This document shows positions 8,493 through 17,710 of a stretch of DNA of 64,000 nt, one piece after another. The DNA comes from Rhizobium sp. TH135. Lineage in GTDB: Bacteria > Pseudomonadota > Alphaproteobacteria > Rhizobiales > Rhizobiaceae. The position numbers and the translations under genes were made by a program. The stretch is from positions 248,001 to 312,000 of the forward strand of contig NZ_PKRP01000004.1 in NCBI RefSeq assembly GCF_002855515.1. Reading direction: 5' to 3'. The notes under the pieces were generated by a model. It was not told the DNA's origin, ran no database searches, and worked only from the letters and a program-made list of their open reading frames with translations. Each line of letters opens with the position of its first letter. Positions within the stretch are counted from its first letter, which is position 1.

Positions 8493-9713
8493 ATGGCACG
8501 CGCTTTCCTCTTCGTTCTCGATTCCTTCGGTATCGGTGGTGCACTCGATGCACCCGCTTATGGTGACGACGGCTCCGATACGCTCGGCCATATCGCCGAA
8601 TTCTGCGCGGCTGGCGCCGGTGACCGGAAAGGCCTACGCCAGGGCCCACTGGTGCTGCCCAATATGTCGGCACTTGGCCTGCTTGCCGCAGCCAGGCTCT
8701 CTACGGGCCGCACGCCGCATGGCATGGCGATCCCGGAACGGGTCTTCGGGTTGCATGGCGCGGCCAGCGAAGTGTCGAAAGGCAAGGATACCCCCTCTGG
8801 CCACTGGGAAATCGCTGGAACCCCCGTCATGTTCGATTGGGGCTATTTCCCCGAAGGCGAGGAAGCCTTTCCGGCGGATCTCGTCGAAGCGATCTGTCGT
8901 GAGGCAAACCTCCCCGGCATCCTCGGCAATTGCCACGCCTCGGGCACTGAGGTCATTGATCGTTTCGGCGAAGAGCATATCCGCACCGGCAAACCGATCT
9001 GCTACACCTCGAGCGATTCCGTCTTCCAGATCGCAGCCCACGAAACCCATTTCGGTCTCGAACGCCTGCTTGAGCTCTGCCAGATCGTTCGCAAACTGCT
9101 CGATCCCTTGAACATCGGCCGCGTCATCGCCCGTCCTTTCATCGGCGAAACCGTCCAGACCTTCGAGCGCACCGGCAATCGCCGCGACTATTCCGTCCTG
9201 CCACCTGAACCGACGCTGCTCGACCGGCTGGTGGAGGCCGGCCGCAAGGTGCATGCCGTCGGCAAGATCGGCGATATCTTCGCCCACCAGGGCGTCTCCC
9301 GTGTCATCAAGGCCAATGGCAATATGGCGCTCATGGACGCGACCTTGAAGGTCATGGATGAGGCGGAAGACGGCGATCTTGTCTTCACCAATTTTGTCGA
9401 TTTCGACATGCTCTTTGGCCACCGCCGGGATGTGCCGGGTTATGCCGCAGCGCTCGAAGCCTTCGATCGCCGGCTGCCGGAAGTCCATCGCAAGCTGAAG
9501 CCCGGGGACATGGTTCTCATGACCGCGGATCACGGCTGTGACCCGACCTGGCGCGGCACCGACCACACCCGCGAGCGTGTACCGATCATGTGCTTTGGTC
9601 CCGGTGTGCGCTCGCGCAACATCGGTGTCCGCAACACCTATGCCGATATCGGCGAAACGATCGCGGCGCATCTGGGGATCGCCCCCGGTCGCTATGGACG
9701 GAGTTTTCTGTGA
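8493..9713 (+). CDS. deoB: Phosphopentomutase
   Basis: 406 aa, the standard length. It converts (deoxy)ribose 1-phosphate to (deoxy)ribose 5-phosphate, linking the nucleoside phosphorylases encoded downstream to deoxyribose-phosphate aldolase. Family features are the N-terminal metal site [12 protein letters not shown], the substrate region [11 protein letters not shown] with the phosphorylated Thr, [14 protein letters not shown], and the C-terminal metal motifs [12 protein letters not shown] and GTDHTRE. The ATG at 8493 lacks an obvious ribosome-binding site; a TTG two codons earlier is possible. add overlaps its stop by four bases. Confidence 0.96.
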   Translation: MARAFLFVLDSFGIGGALDAPAYGDDGSDTLGHIAEFCAAGAGDRKGLRQGPLVLPNMSALGLLAAARLSTGRTPHGMAIPERVFGLHGAASEVSKGKDTPSGHWEIAGTPVMFDWGYFPEGEEAFPADLVEAICREANLPGILGNCHASGTEVIDRFGEEHIRTGKPICYTSSDSVFQIAAHETHFGLERLLELCQIVRKLLDPLNIGRVIARPFIGETVQTFERTGNRRDYSVLPPEPTLLDRLVEAGRKVHAVGKIGDIFAHQGVSRVIKANGNMALMDATLKVMDEAEDGDLVFTNFVDFDMLFGHRRDVPGYAAALEAFDRRLPEVHRKLKPGDMVLMTADHGCDPTWRGTDHTRERVPIMCFGPGVRSRNIGVRNTYADIGETIAAHLGIAPGRYGRSFL

Positions 9714-10678
9714 CGAACCGACTGAAGAAGGCCGAACTGCACTGCCACATCGAGGGGGCGGCCCCGCCGGCGCTTTCGCTGTCCCAGGCGCATAAATACG
9801 GCGTGGACCCTGAGACCTTCATGCGCGACGGAACCTATGCCTGGACCGATTTCGCCGAATTCATCAAGGCTTACGACCGGGTCGCCGCTCTCTTCCGCAC
9901 GGAAGAGGACTACGCACTCCTGACCGAGACCTATCTGCGCGAACTCGCCGACGTTGACACGATTTATAGCGAGATCATCGTCTCGCCCGATCACGGCGAC
10001 CGGATTGGTCTCGGCGCCGATACCTACCTCGCCGGCATCACCGCCGGCATCAAGGCAGCGAAAGCTGCGACTGGCATCGAAGCCCGCATCATCGTCACGG
10101 GCGAGCGCCATTTCGGCCCGGAAAGCGTGATTGCCGCCGCCGAATATGCAGCCCGCAGCAACAACCCGCTCATCACCGGCTTCAACATGGCCGGCGAAGA
10201 GCGCATGGGCCGCGTGGCGGATTACGCCCGCGCCTTCGACATCGCCCGCGAGGCCGGCCTCGGCCTCACCATCCATGCTGGTGAAGTCTGTGGCGCTTTC
10301 AGCGTCACGGATGCCCTCGACCTCGTCAAACCCGCCCGCATCGGCCATGGCGTCCGCGCCATCGAGGATCCCGAGCTCGTCCGCCGCCTCGTCGATCTCG
10401 GAACCGTGCTGGAAGTCTGCCCGGGCTCCAACATCGCACTCAAGGTTTTCCCCGACTTCGCCAGCCATCCGCTGAGGAAATTCCACGAGGCCGGCGTCAG
10501 GGTCTGCATCAATTCCGACGATCCACCCTTCTTCGGCACGTCACTCGCCCAGGAATATGACTGGGCGTCGAGCGAATTCGGCTTCACGGATGCTGAGATC
10601 AACGGCATGACGCGCACGGCCATTGAGGCCGCCTTCGTCGACGAGGAGACGCGCGCGCGGCTTCTCGCCCGGTTGTGA
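9710..10678 (+). CDS. add: Adenosine deaminase
   Basis: 322 aa starting with GTG at 9710, inside the deoB stop (GTGA overlap). It has the zinc-binding ELHCHIEG near residue 10, the catalytic region TIHAGEV (His and Glu), [14 protein letters not shown], and the metal-ligand motif [11 protein letters not shown]. It deaminates adenosine/deoxyadenosine to (deoxy)inosine, feeding the purine nucleoside phosphorylase at 14.4 kb. Related adenine or aminodeoxyfutalosine deaminases cannot be ruled out by eye, but the neighbourhood supports adenosine. Confidence 0.9.
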   Translation: MTNRLKKAELHCHIEGAAPPALSLSQAHKYGVDPETFMRDGTYAWTDFAEFIKAYDRVAALFRTEEDYALLTETYLRELADVDTIYSEIIVSPDHGDRIGLGADTYLAGITAGIKAAKAATGIEARIIVTGERHFGPESVIAAAEYAARSNNPLITGFNMAGEERMGRVADYARAFDIAREAGLGLTIHAGEVCGAFSVTDALDLVKPARIGHGVRAIEDPELVRRLVDLGTVLEVCPGSNIALKVFPDFASHPLRKFHEAGVRVCINSDDPPFFGTSLAQEYDWASSEFGFTDAEINGMTRTAIEAAFVDEETRARLLARL

Positions 10679-10784
10679 CACCGCAACTGTTGAAGACCGG
10701 CCAAAAAGCGGCATCGCTCTTGCGGCCTCTTCAGAGAACGTGAAAATAGAAGCACCTCAGAAAACAAGAAAAGAAGGCTCGACC

Positions 10785-11414
10785 ATGGACGGCGTAACAG
10801 TCATCAATCACCCCCTCGTGCAGCACAAGCTGACGATTATGCGCCGCAAGGAAACGTCGACCTCAAGCTTCCGTCGCCTCCTGCGCGAAATCTCGACGCT
10901 CCTCTGCTACGAGGTGACCCGCGATCTCGAACTCACCATGGAAACGATCGAAACGCCGCTGACCGAGATGCAGTCGCCGATCCTCGAAGGCAAGAAGCTC
11001 GTCTTCGCCTCGATCCTGCGCGCCGGCAATGGGCTCCTCGAAGGCATGCTGGAACTGGTTCCCGCTGCCCGCGTCGCCCATGTTGGCGTCTACCGCGATC
11101 ACGAGACGCTGCAGGCCGTCGAATACTACTTCAAGGCGCCGGAAGCCCTGTCGGAACGCCTGATCATCGTTGTAGATCCCATGCTCGCCACCGGCAACTC
11201 CTCGATCGCCGCCATCGAAAAGCTGAAAGAGCGCGGCGCGAAGAACATTCGCTTCCTCTGCCTGCTGGCCGCACCCGAAGGCATCAAGAACTTCCACGCC
11301 GCCCATCCGGACGTGCCGATCTTCACCGCATCGATCGACAGCCACTTGAACGAGAAGGGCTATATCATGCCCGGCCTCGGCGATGCCGGCGACCGTATGT
11401 ACGGAACGAAGTGA
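10785..11414 (+). CDS. upp: Uracil phosphoribosyltransferase
   Basis: 209 aa. It makes UMP from uracil and PRPP. Visible motifs are the N-terminal [15 protein letters not shown], the [13 protein letters not shown] region, the PRPP loop [14 protein letters not shown], and the C-terminal uracil-binding [21 protein letters not shown] lies about 10 bases before the ATG. It recovers uracil released by pyrimidine nucleoside phosphorolysis (deoA, cdd). It ends at a strong terminator. Confidence 0.97.
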   Translation: MDGVTVINHPLVQHKLTIMRRKETSTSSFRRLLREISTLLCYEVTRDLELTMETIETPLTEMQSPILEGKKLVFASILRAGNGLLEGMLELVPAARVAHVGVYRDHETLQAVEYYFKAPEALSERLIIVVDPMLATGNSSIAAIEKLKERGAKNIRFLCLLAAPEGIKNFHAAHPDVPIFTASIDSHLNEKGYIMPGLGDAGDRMYGTK

Positions 11415-11439
11415 TTTCTTAACCAGATCGCAAGGTTTG

Positions 11440-11470
11440 ACGGCCCGAAACCCGGTTTCGGGCCGTTTTG
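11440..11470 (+). terminator. Rho-independent terminator after upp
   Basis: An 11-bp perfect stem, ACGGCCCGAAA / TTTCGGGCCGT (11440-11450 and 11456-11466), with a CCCGG loop followed by TTTTG. It lies 25 bases beyond the upp stop. Confidence 0.8.
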
Positions 11471-11537
11471 CGTGGTGCCTTATCCAATTTCTGAACAGCG
11501 ACTGCTACCATCCGGCATCGATCCACGGGGATTTCAG

Positions 11538-12056
11538 ATGTTCGCTCGCACGCTGTTCACAGTCCTGATGCTCGCTTTGTCCGCCAGCCAGTGGCCGACG
11601 ATCGTGGAGAAGGTTCAGGCCATGCTGGATGAACGCGAAGCGAACGCTCCCGAAGAGGTCGCCGCCAAACCTTCCGCCTCCCATGCCGGTCAGATGGTTC
11701 TCCCTATGGGGCCGGGCGGCCACTACACGGGCACGTTCAAGATGAATGGCAAGCCCGTTGATGCCATGGTCGATACGGGTGCCTCGACGGTGGCGATCAA
11801 TGTTTCCACCGCCCGTCGTCTTGGCTTCAGCCCCGCAGCGCTTGATTTCCGTCATAACGTCAGTACGGCCAATGGCTCGATCAAGGCCGCCCATGTCGTG
11901 CTCGACCGTGTCGAGATCGGCAGCATCCGGGTGAAAGAAGTCGATGCCTTCGTCCTGAGCGACGACGCGCTGACGTCGACACTCGTTGGCATGAGCTTCA
12001 TGAGCAAGCTCAAGTCCTATACCGCCGAGAAGCGCGTCCTGCGGATGATCCAGTAA
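11538..12056 (+). CDS. Retropepsin-like aspartic protease, membrane/periplasmic
   Basis: 172 aa from the ATG at 11538. An N-terminal hydrophobic segment (about residues 5-18) is followed by a linker and a single-domain pepsin-like fold with the active-site motif AMVDTGASTVAINVSTARRLG. The C-terminal part (VLSDDALTSTLVGMSFMSKL) completes the family pattern. This clan AA family (TIGR02281 type) works as a dimer of one-lobe subunits; physiological substrates are mostly unknown. It has no obvious link to the nucleoside genes around it. Its stop abuts the MITE-like element. Confidence 0.85.
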   Translation: MFARTLFTVLMLALSASQWPTIVEKVQAMLDEREANAPEEVAAKPSASHAGQMVLPMGPGGHYTGTFKMNGKPVDAMVDTGASTVAINVSTARRLGFSPAALDFRHNVSTANGSIKAAHVVLDRVEIGSIRVKEVDAFVLSDDALTSTLVGMSFMSKLKSYTAEKRVLRMIQ

Positions 12057-12321
12057 TACCAAATCTCGGTGATAGGAACCTATCGGATGGCTTATGGCGG
12101 GTCGCTGGCTAGGCGCGACGCGCCGGGCGATGCTGTCGCATCGACCAAGCGGCGCAACAACGCCAGAGGCCCGCCATAAGCCACCTTCGGTCGGCTTCTC
12201 GTCCCTTCTGGCGTCGTCGAGTAGTTCCTCGACCGATGCGCAAGCATCGCTCTTCGAACCTCTCCTAGCCAGCAGGGGCGATCGAGCCGATCCTATAGGT
12301 TCCTATCATCGAGACTTGGTA
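12057..12321. mobile_element. MITE-like imperfect palindromic element
   Basis: 265 bases bounded by near-perfect 30-bp terminal inverted repeats, differing at about three positions. The left end begins TACCAAATCTCGGTGATAGG. The right end, read in reverse complement, begins TACCAAGTCTCGATGATAGG. Further inverted pairs occur inside: GGCTTATGGCGGG with CCCGCCATAAGCC, CTGGCTAGG with CCTAGCCAG, and GCGATGCT...GCATCG with its mirror. It has no coding capacity. TA dinucleotides flank the CCAA...TTGG core, as expected of a TA-targeting transposon. It sits exactly between the stop of the retropepsin gene and the deoA stop. Confidence 0.75.
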
Positions 12322-12336
12322 TAAGGCCTCTGGCCC

Positions 12337-13653
12337 TCACTCTGCGCCGATGCGCAGCCCGATGACCGGCGTGGCAGCCGGCTTCGTTTCCGAGATCCGG
12401 CAGCACTCCGCCACTGTCTTCGCCGCTGCAGCCGCGGCAGCCTCGTCATTGGCCTGCACGAAGGCGATCGGCTCACCCTTCGCGACCCTCGTTCCCAGCG
12501 GCTTGAAGCCGGAGAGACCTACGCCGTGATCGATCGTGTCGCTCGGACGCTGGCGGCCACCACCGAGCGCGACAACGGCAAGCCCAAGCCCGCGTGTGTC
12601 ACATGCGCTCAGATAACCGTCCTGCTCGGCAAGAACGGCCACTTCGACCTTGGCGCGCGGCAGATAGCCTTCCGCCTTCTCCATGAAATCGACAGGCCCG
12701 CCAAGTTCGCTGACCATCTTCCCGAAGATCTCTGCCGCCTGGCCGGAGGCGAGCACCTTTGCGCAGCGGGCAAGTGCCGCCGCCTGGTCAGTCTCCACAC
12801 CAGCATTCACCAGCATCTCGGCACCGAGCGCCAGCGTCACCTCTTCGAGCCGCGTACCGCTCTTCTGGCACTTCAGAAAGTCGACGGCGTTCTGCACCTC
12901 GATCGCGTTTCCAGCGCAATCTGCAAGCGGCTCGTTCATGTCGGTCAAAAGCGCCGTGGTCTTCACACCGGCCCCATTGGCGACCCTGACAAGCGAACGC
13001 GCCAAGGCCTCTGCATCCTCAGCTTTGGCCATGAAGGCGCCGTTGCCGACCTTCACGTCGAGCACCAGGCTCTCAAGCCCAGCCGCCAGCTTCTTGGAGA
13101 GGATCGAGGCGGTGATCAGCGGAATGGACTCGACCGTCGCCGTCACGTCGCGGATCGCATAGAGCCGCTTGTCGGCCGGTGCCAGATCGCCCGTCTGTCC
13201 GATGATCGCGCAGCCGGCGCGGTCAACCGTCCGGCGGAAGGTGACATTGTCAGGCATCACGTCGTAACCGGGGATCGCCTGCAGCTTGTCGAGCGTGCCG
13301 CCGGTGTGGCCCAGTCCGCGCCCTGAAATCATCGGGACAGCGAGCCCGCAGGCCGCCACGATCGGCGCCAGCATCAGCGAAACATTGTCGCCCACGCCGC
13401 CGGTCGAATGCTTGTCCGCGACCGGCTTGCCGACGCCGGCCCAGGAGAGCACGTCGCCGGAATCGCGCATGGCAAGGGTCAGAGCCACGATTTCATCTGG
13501 CGTCATGCCCTTGAAGAACACGGCCATGGCGAAGGCCGCAACCTGCCCCTCGGAAATCGTTTCCTTGGAAAGTCCCTCGATGAAGCCGGCAATCTCTTGC
13601 CCGCTGAGGGTCCCGCCATCACGCTTGCGCCGGATGATCTCCTGGGGAAGCAT
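12337..13653 (-). CDS. deoA: Thymidine phosphorylase
   Basis: 438 aa, full length. Glycosyltransferase family 3 features are visible: N-terminal [20 protein letters not shown], the phosphate-binding [26 protein letters not shown], and ALDEP-like regions toward the C-terminal pyrimidine-nucleoside domain (GHHVG-like IDHGVGLS). It cleaves thymidine/deoxyuridine to base and deoxyribose 1-phosphate. It is the last gene of the minus-strand nucleoside operon, 3 bases after deoC. Confidence 0.96.
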   Translation of the reverse strand: MLPQEIIRRKRDGGTLSGQEIAGFIEGLSKETISEGQVAAFAMAVFFKGMTPDEIVALTLAMRDSGDVLSWAGVGKPVADKHSTGGVGDNVSLMLAPIVAACGLAVPMISGRGLGHTGGTLDKLQAIPGYDVMPDNVTFRRTVDRAGCAIIGQTGDLAPADKRLYAIRDVTATVESIPLITASILSKKLAAGLESLVLDVKVGNGAFMAKAEDAEALARSLVRVANGAGVKTTALLTDMNEPLADCAGNAIEVQNAVDFLKCQKSGTRLEEVTLALGAEMLVNAGVETDQAAALARCAKVLASGQAAEIFGKMVSELGGPVDFMEKAEGYLPRAKVEVAVLAEQDGYLSACDTRGLGLAVVALGGGRQRPSDTIDHGVGLSGFKPLGTRVAKGEPIAFVQANDEAAAAAAAKTVAECCRISETKPAATPVIGLRIGAE

Positions 13654-13656
13654 GGC

Positions 13657-14433
13657 TCAATATCCCGATGCCGTAGCCGTCGAGCGCTCGCCCGAGAGCA
13701 CGGCGTTGATATCGTCAAGCAGGCCGGAAGCGCCGAAGCGGAAGGTCGAGGGCATGACCCAGTCCTCACCCATGATCGTATCGGCAAGGCTGAGATAGAG
13801 CGCCGCATCCGTCACCGTCGAAATGCCACCGGCCGGCTTGAAGCCCACCTTCCGGCGGCTGTCGCGGATCGCCTGCAGCATGATGTCGGCCGCCTCAAGC
13901 GTCGCATTGACGCCGACCTTGCCGGTCGAGGTCTTGATGAAATCCGCACCGGCCGCGATCGAGAGATCCGAGGCGCGACGGATCAGCGAGATATCCTTGA
14001 GCTCACCCGTTTCCAGGATCGTCTTCAGGATCGCCGGACCACAGGCCGCTTTCACCGCCGAAACCATGTCCGTCACGGCCTTCTCGTCGCCCTTGGCGAG
14101 CGCCCGGTAAGGGATCACGAGGTCAATATCGTCTGCACCGTCTGCCACGGCATCCCGCGTCTCGGCCAGCACGTCCTCGGTCTTCATCTCGCCTGCGGGG
14201 AAGTTGACGACGGTCGCAATGCGGATCGGGCTGTCGGGGCCCAGCAAGGTCCGCGCCTGCATGACGAAGCGCGGCCAGATGCAGATCGCAGCCGTCGGAC
14301 CAAAGGCGCTCTGGGCGCGCCCGCACAGCGTCACGATCTGTTCGGGCGTGCAGTCGTCCTTCAGGTTGGTGAGGTCGAGCAGCGAAAGCGCTCGCGAAGC
14401 GACGGCGCGCAGTTCTTGATTATCCAATGTCAT
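13657..14433 (-). CDS. deoC: Deoxyribose-phosphate aldolase
   Basis: 258 aa. A class I aldolase that splits deoxyribose 5-phosphate into glyceraldehyde 3-phosphate and acetaldehyde. The Schiff-base Lys is in DFIKTSTGKVG near residue 170; DIDLVIPY and KPAGGI complete the family pattern. The N-terminus overlaps the end of the purine nucleoside phosphorylase gene by 14 bases, showing tight coupling. It completes deoxynucleoside catabolism begun by deoA and punA and continued through deoB. Confidence 0.95.
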   Translation of the reverse strand: MTLDNQELRAVASRALSLLDLTNLKDDCTPEQIVTLCGRAQSAFGPTAAICIWPRFVMQARTLLGPDSPIRIATVVNFPAGEMKTEDVLAETRDAVADGADDIDLVIPYRALAKGDEKAVTDMVSAVKAACGPAILKTILETGELKDISLIRRASDLSIAAGADFIKTSTGKVGVNATLEAADIMLQAIRDSRRKVGFKPAGGISTVTDAALYLSLADTIMGEDWVMPSTFRFGASGLLDDINAVLSGERSTATASGY

Positions 14434-15226
14434 TTCCTCCGCCGATCATCCGTTTCAGGATGGCGGCCAGACGTTTGCCGCCGATCGGCGCCATGTCCTT
14501 GGTTTCTTCGTGGCTGAGTTCGCCACCGGTCATGCCTGCCCCATAATTGGTGATGACGGACGCAGCTGCAACCCTCAGGCCATAGAAACGGGCCAGAATG
14601 ACCTCCGGCACGGTCGACATGCCGACGGCATCGGCGCCCAGAACACGCGCCATGCGGATTTCCGCGGGCGTCTCGAAGCTCGGGCCCGAGAACCACATAT
14701 AGACACCCTGCGAGAGCGGCACATCTTCTGCTTCAGCGGCTGCCCGCATGGCTGCCTGCAGCTCGACATCATAGGCCGAGGTCATGCCGACGAAGCGCCC
14801 GTCGCTCGGCTCGCCGATCAGCGGGTTCTTGCCAGAGAAGTTGATGTGGTCGGTGATCTGCATGACCGAACCAGGCGGCATGTCTTCACGCAGCGATCCA
14901 GCCGCATTGGTCAGGATCAGCGACTTCACGCCAAGCCCCATCAGCACTTCGATCGGCTTGCGCATCGCATTCGCATCGCCGTGCTCGTAGTAATGCATGC
15001 GTCCGGCAAGCATGATGACCGGCGTGCGCCCGAGATAACCAGCAACGATCTCGCCCGCATGGCCCGATACGCCGCTCAACGGAAAGCCGGGAAGCTCCGC
15101 ATAGGGAACGCGCACCGCATCGCGAACCTCGTTGACCAGCGATCCCAAGCCCGAGCCGAGCACGATCGCATGGCGCGGAACGAGCCCGTTGAGCCGCTCG
15201 ACGAGCAGATCTACTGCCGCCTTCAT
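14420..15226 (-). CDS. punA: Purine nucleoside phosphorylase (trimeric, NP-II type)
   Basis: 268 aa from the ATG at 15226, which overlaps the cdd stop (ATGA). It carries the phosphate-binding VLGSGLGSL, FPLSGVSGHAG, GRMHYYEHGD, TNAAGSL, the PNP signature SGPSFETPAEIRM, GMSTVPE, and TNYGAGM with the base-contacting Asn. This is the trimeric mammalian-like class, not hexameric DeoD. It phosphorolyses inosine/guanosine-type nucleosides. The longer reading frame back to 15463 overlaps cdd and is rejected. Confidence 0.94.
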   Translation of the reverse strand: MKAAVDLLVERLNGLVPRHAIVLGSGLGSLVNEVRDAVRVPYAELPGFPLSGVSGHAGEIVAGYLGRTPVIMLAGRMHYYEHGDANAMRKPIEVLMGLGVKSLILTNAAGSLREDMPPGSVMQITDHINFSGKNPLIGEPSDGRFVGMTSAYDVELQAAMRAAAEAEDVPLSQGVYMWFSGPSFETPAEIRMARVLGADAVGMSTVPEVILARFYGLRVAAASVITNYGAGMTGGELSHEETKDMAPIGGKRLAAILKRMIGGGNDIG

Positions 15227-15615
15227 CCGAGGATATCCGTCTTGAAGCTGAGCGGCAGAAGCTCGTCCATGGTCATGGTCTTCTGCACTCCCACTTCGTC
15301 GCAGAGAAAGATCTTGGTGTCGGCGGATGCGAATTCCGAGATCTTCTGCCGGCAACCGCCACAGGGCGGGCAAAGCGCCAGCTTCTCGGCAATCACGGCC
15401 ATCTCGATGATCTTCTTGCCGCCGCCCATGATCATGCAGCCGATCGCCGTCGGCTCGGCACACCAGCCCTGTGGGAAGGAGAGGTTCTCTATATTGGCGC
15501 CGGTATAGATGCGCCCGTCATCGGCACGGATCGCAGCCCCCACCGGGAACTTCGAATAGGGCGCATGCGCGAATTTCATCGCGTCACGCGCGGCTTCGAA
15601 AAGATCGTGCGCCAT
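15223..15615 (-). CDS. cdd: Cytidine deaminase
   Basis: 130 aa, the size of the tetrameric class. Zinc ligands are seen in GWCAEPTAIG and CPPCGGCRQ, giving the three-cysteine site of tetrameric cytidine deaminases with catalytic Glu. NIENLSF is the substrate-binding segment. The ATG at 15615 lies 2 bases after the upstream permease stop. It converts (deoxy)cytidine to (deoxy)uridine before phosphorolysis. Confidence 0.95.
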   Translation of the reverse strand: MAHDLFEAARDAMKFAHAPYSKFPVGAAIRADDGRIYTGANIENLSFPQGWCAEPTAIGCMIMGGGKKIIEMAVIAEKLALCPPCGGCRQKISEFASADTKIFLCDEVGVQKTMTMDELLPLSFKTDILG

Positions 15616-15617
15616 GA

Positions 15618-16589
15618 TCAACGCTCCTTGGAATATGCGACGCCACCGGCCTTCGGCGGATTGGCAGAGCCGATGAAGCCCGCAAGCAGAATGCAGGTGA
15701 GAATATAGGGCAGGGCCTGGAAGAGCTGCACCGGCACTTCGCCGATGACAGGGATCTCCTTGCCCTGCATGAAGTTTGCCAGCGCATCGAGGAAGCCGAA
15801 CAGCAGGCAGGCGAACATCACCGGCACTGGCTTCCACTTGGCGAAGATGAGGGCTGCAAGCGCGATGAAGCCCTTGCCCGCCGACATGTCCTTGATGAAG
15901 GCCGCCGACTGAGCGATCGCGAGATAGGTCCCGGCAATGCCGCAGAGCAGGCCCGCCACCAGCACGGCACGGTAGCGCAGGAAAGTCACCGAAATGCCGG
16001 CCGTATCGACCGCACCCGGATTTTCACCGACAGCGCGGAGCCGCAGGCCAAAGCGCGTGCGATAGAGCACCCACCAGGAGATTGGCACCGCAAGGAAGGC
16101 GATATAGGTCAGGATATTGTTGCCCGAGATGACGTTGGAATACAGCGGCCCGATGATCGGCACCTCACGCATCATGTCGGCACCTGGCAGGATGATTGGC
16201 GCAAAACGCCCGTCACCCGAAACCTGTGGCGTGCGACCGCCCTGGCCGAACCAGGCCTGGCCAAGCACGACAGTCAAGCCGGCTGCCACGAAGTTCAACG
16301 CCACGCCGGAGACGATCTGGTTGCCGCGATTGGTGATCGAGGCAAAGCCGTGGATCAGCGAGAAGACGAGCGAAACGGCAATACCGGAGAACAGCCCCAG
16401 CCAGGCCGAACCGGTGAGATAGGCAACGCAGGCTGCCGCGAAGGCTGCCGCCAGCATCTTGCCCTCAAGCCCGATGTCGAAGACACCGGCGCGTTCCGAA
16501 TAGAGGCCGGCAAGGGCCGCCAGGATCAGCGGGATCGACAGACGGATCGTCGAACCGAGGATGCTGATGAGCATGTCAAATGATTCCAT
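15618..16589 (-). CDS. Nucleoside ABC transporter permease (second permease)
   Basis: 323 aa with about eight to ten hydrophobic segments. It belongs to the branched-chain-like BPD_transp_2 permease family of BMP-type nucleoside importers, with typical GLYSERAGVFDIGLEGKMLAAAF near the N-terminus and RYRAVLVAGLLCGIAGTYLA. It pairs with the permease at 16600-17703 to form the membrane channel. It follows that gene by 10 bases and precedes cdd by 2 bases, so import and degradation genes are cotranscribed. Confidence 0.92.
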   Translation of the reverse strand: MESFDMLISILGSTIRLSIPLILAALAGLYSERAGVFDIGLEGKMLAAAFAAACVAYLTGSAWLGLFSGIAVSLVFSLIHGFASITNRGNQIVSGVALNFVAAGLTVVLGQAWFGQGGRTPQVSGDGRFAPIILPGADMMREVPIIGPLYSNVISGNNILTYIAFLAVPISWWVLYRTRFGLRLRAVGENPGAVDTAGISVTFLRYRAVLVAGLLCGIAGTYLAIAQSAAFIKDMSAGKGFIALAALIFAKWKPVPVMFACLLFGFLDALANFMQGKEIPVIGEVPVQLFQALPYILTCILLAGFIGSANPPKAGGVAYSKER

Positions 16590-16599
16590 GGTCGCGTCC

Positions 16600-17703
16600 T
16601 CAGGCCTTTGTCAGTGACTGGTAGATGCGCACGATCATCGGCCGGCACATGAATTCGAGCGCGCCGGCAAACAGGATCACCAGACCCTGGATGACCACGA
16701 TCATCTCGCGAGTGATGTTCGGCATATCAAAGGAAAGCCACGCACCGCCCTGATAGAGAATGCCGAACAGGATGGCGGCTAGCAGGATGCCGAGCGGATG
16801 GTTGCGCCCCATCAGCGATACAGCGATCCCGACGAAGCCGGCGCCAGCCACGAATTCCACCTGCAGGCGGGCGGAGGCCCCGAGCACCGGGTTCAGCGCC
16901 ATCATCCCGGCGAGACCGCCCGAAATCAGCATGGTGATCATGACGATCTTCACATAGGGAATGCCGGCATAGGCGGCGGCCGACCGGCTGATCCCGAGCG
17001 TGCGCATCTCGTAGCCGAGCTTGGTGCGCCAGATCAGCACCCAGACGACAACGCACATGACGAGTGCGATCAGGAAGGACACGTTGAACGGGGCAGGACC
17101 AAGCGTACCCCCGAACATGGCAATCAGCCAGTCGAGCTTCGGCAGCTGGCCACCTTCGAGGAAGGTGCGTGTCTCAGGCGCCATCTTGCCGGGAACGATC
17201 AGCACGTTGACCAGAAGATAGACCATCAGCGCTGCGCCGATGAAGTTGAACATGATCGTGGTGATGACGATATGGCTGCCGCGCTTGGCCTGCAGCCAGG
17301 CCGGGATCAGCGCCCAGGCCGCGCCGAAGAGGGCCGCCGCCATGATCGCAAACGGCATCGTGACATACCAGGGCACGTATTGATCGAGCGCAAGTGCTGC
17401 GAGTGCGGCACCCAGGCCGCCCAGGTAGGCCTGGCCTTCGGAGCCGATATTGAACAGGCCGGCATGATAGGCAACCGCGACAGAAAGCCCGGTGAAGATG
17501 AAGTTCGTCGCATAAAACAGGGTGAAGCCAATGCCTTCGCCGCTGCCGAGCGCGCCTTCCAGCATAAGCTTCAGGGCCTCCCAGGGGTTCTCCCCGATGA
17601 TCCAGACCACGAGGCCCGACACCAGAAAGGCGAGCGTGAGGTTGATCAGCGGCAGCAGCGCATAATTGATCCAGTTTGGAAGTGGTACGGATGCAGTGCT
17701 CAT
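16600..17703 (-). CDS. Nucleoside ABC transporter permease (first permease)
   Basis: 367 aa from the ATG at 17703, with GAGG five bases upstream; an ATG at 17721 would overlap the ATPase gene. About nine to ten transmembrane segments. The family-typical segment YHAGLFNIGSEGQAYLGGLGAA is present, as in NupB/YufP-type permeases. It forms a heterodimer with the next permease. Its substrate, nucleosides, is inferred from the BMP-type binding protein and the salvage genes in the same operon. Confidence 0.92.
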   Translation of the reverse strand: MSTASVPLPNWINYALLPLINLTLAFLVSGLVVWIIGENPWEALKLMLEGALGSGEGIGFTLFYATNFIFTGLSVAVAYHAGLFNIGSEGQAYLGGLGAALAALALDQYVPWYVTMPFAIMAAALFGAAWALIPAWLQAKRGSHIVITTIMFNFIGAALMVYLLVNVLIVPGKMAPETRTFLEGGQLPKLDWLIAMFGGTLGPAPFNVSFLIALVMCVVVWVLIWRTKLGYEMRTLGISRSAAAYAGIPYVKIVMITMLISGGLAGMMALNPVLGASARLQVEFVAGAGFVGIAVSLMGRNHPLGILLAAILFGILYQGGAWLSFDMPNITREMIVVIQGLVILFAGALEFMCRPMIVRIYQSLTKA

Positions 17704-17710
17704 CAAATCC

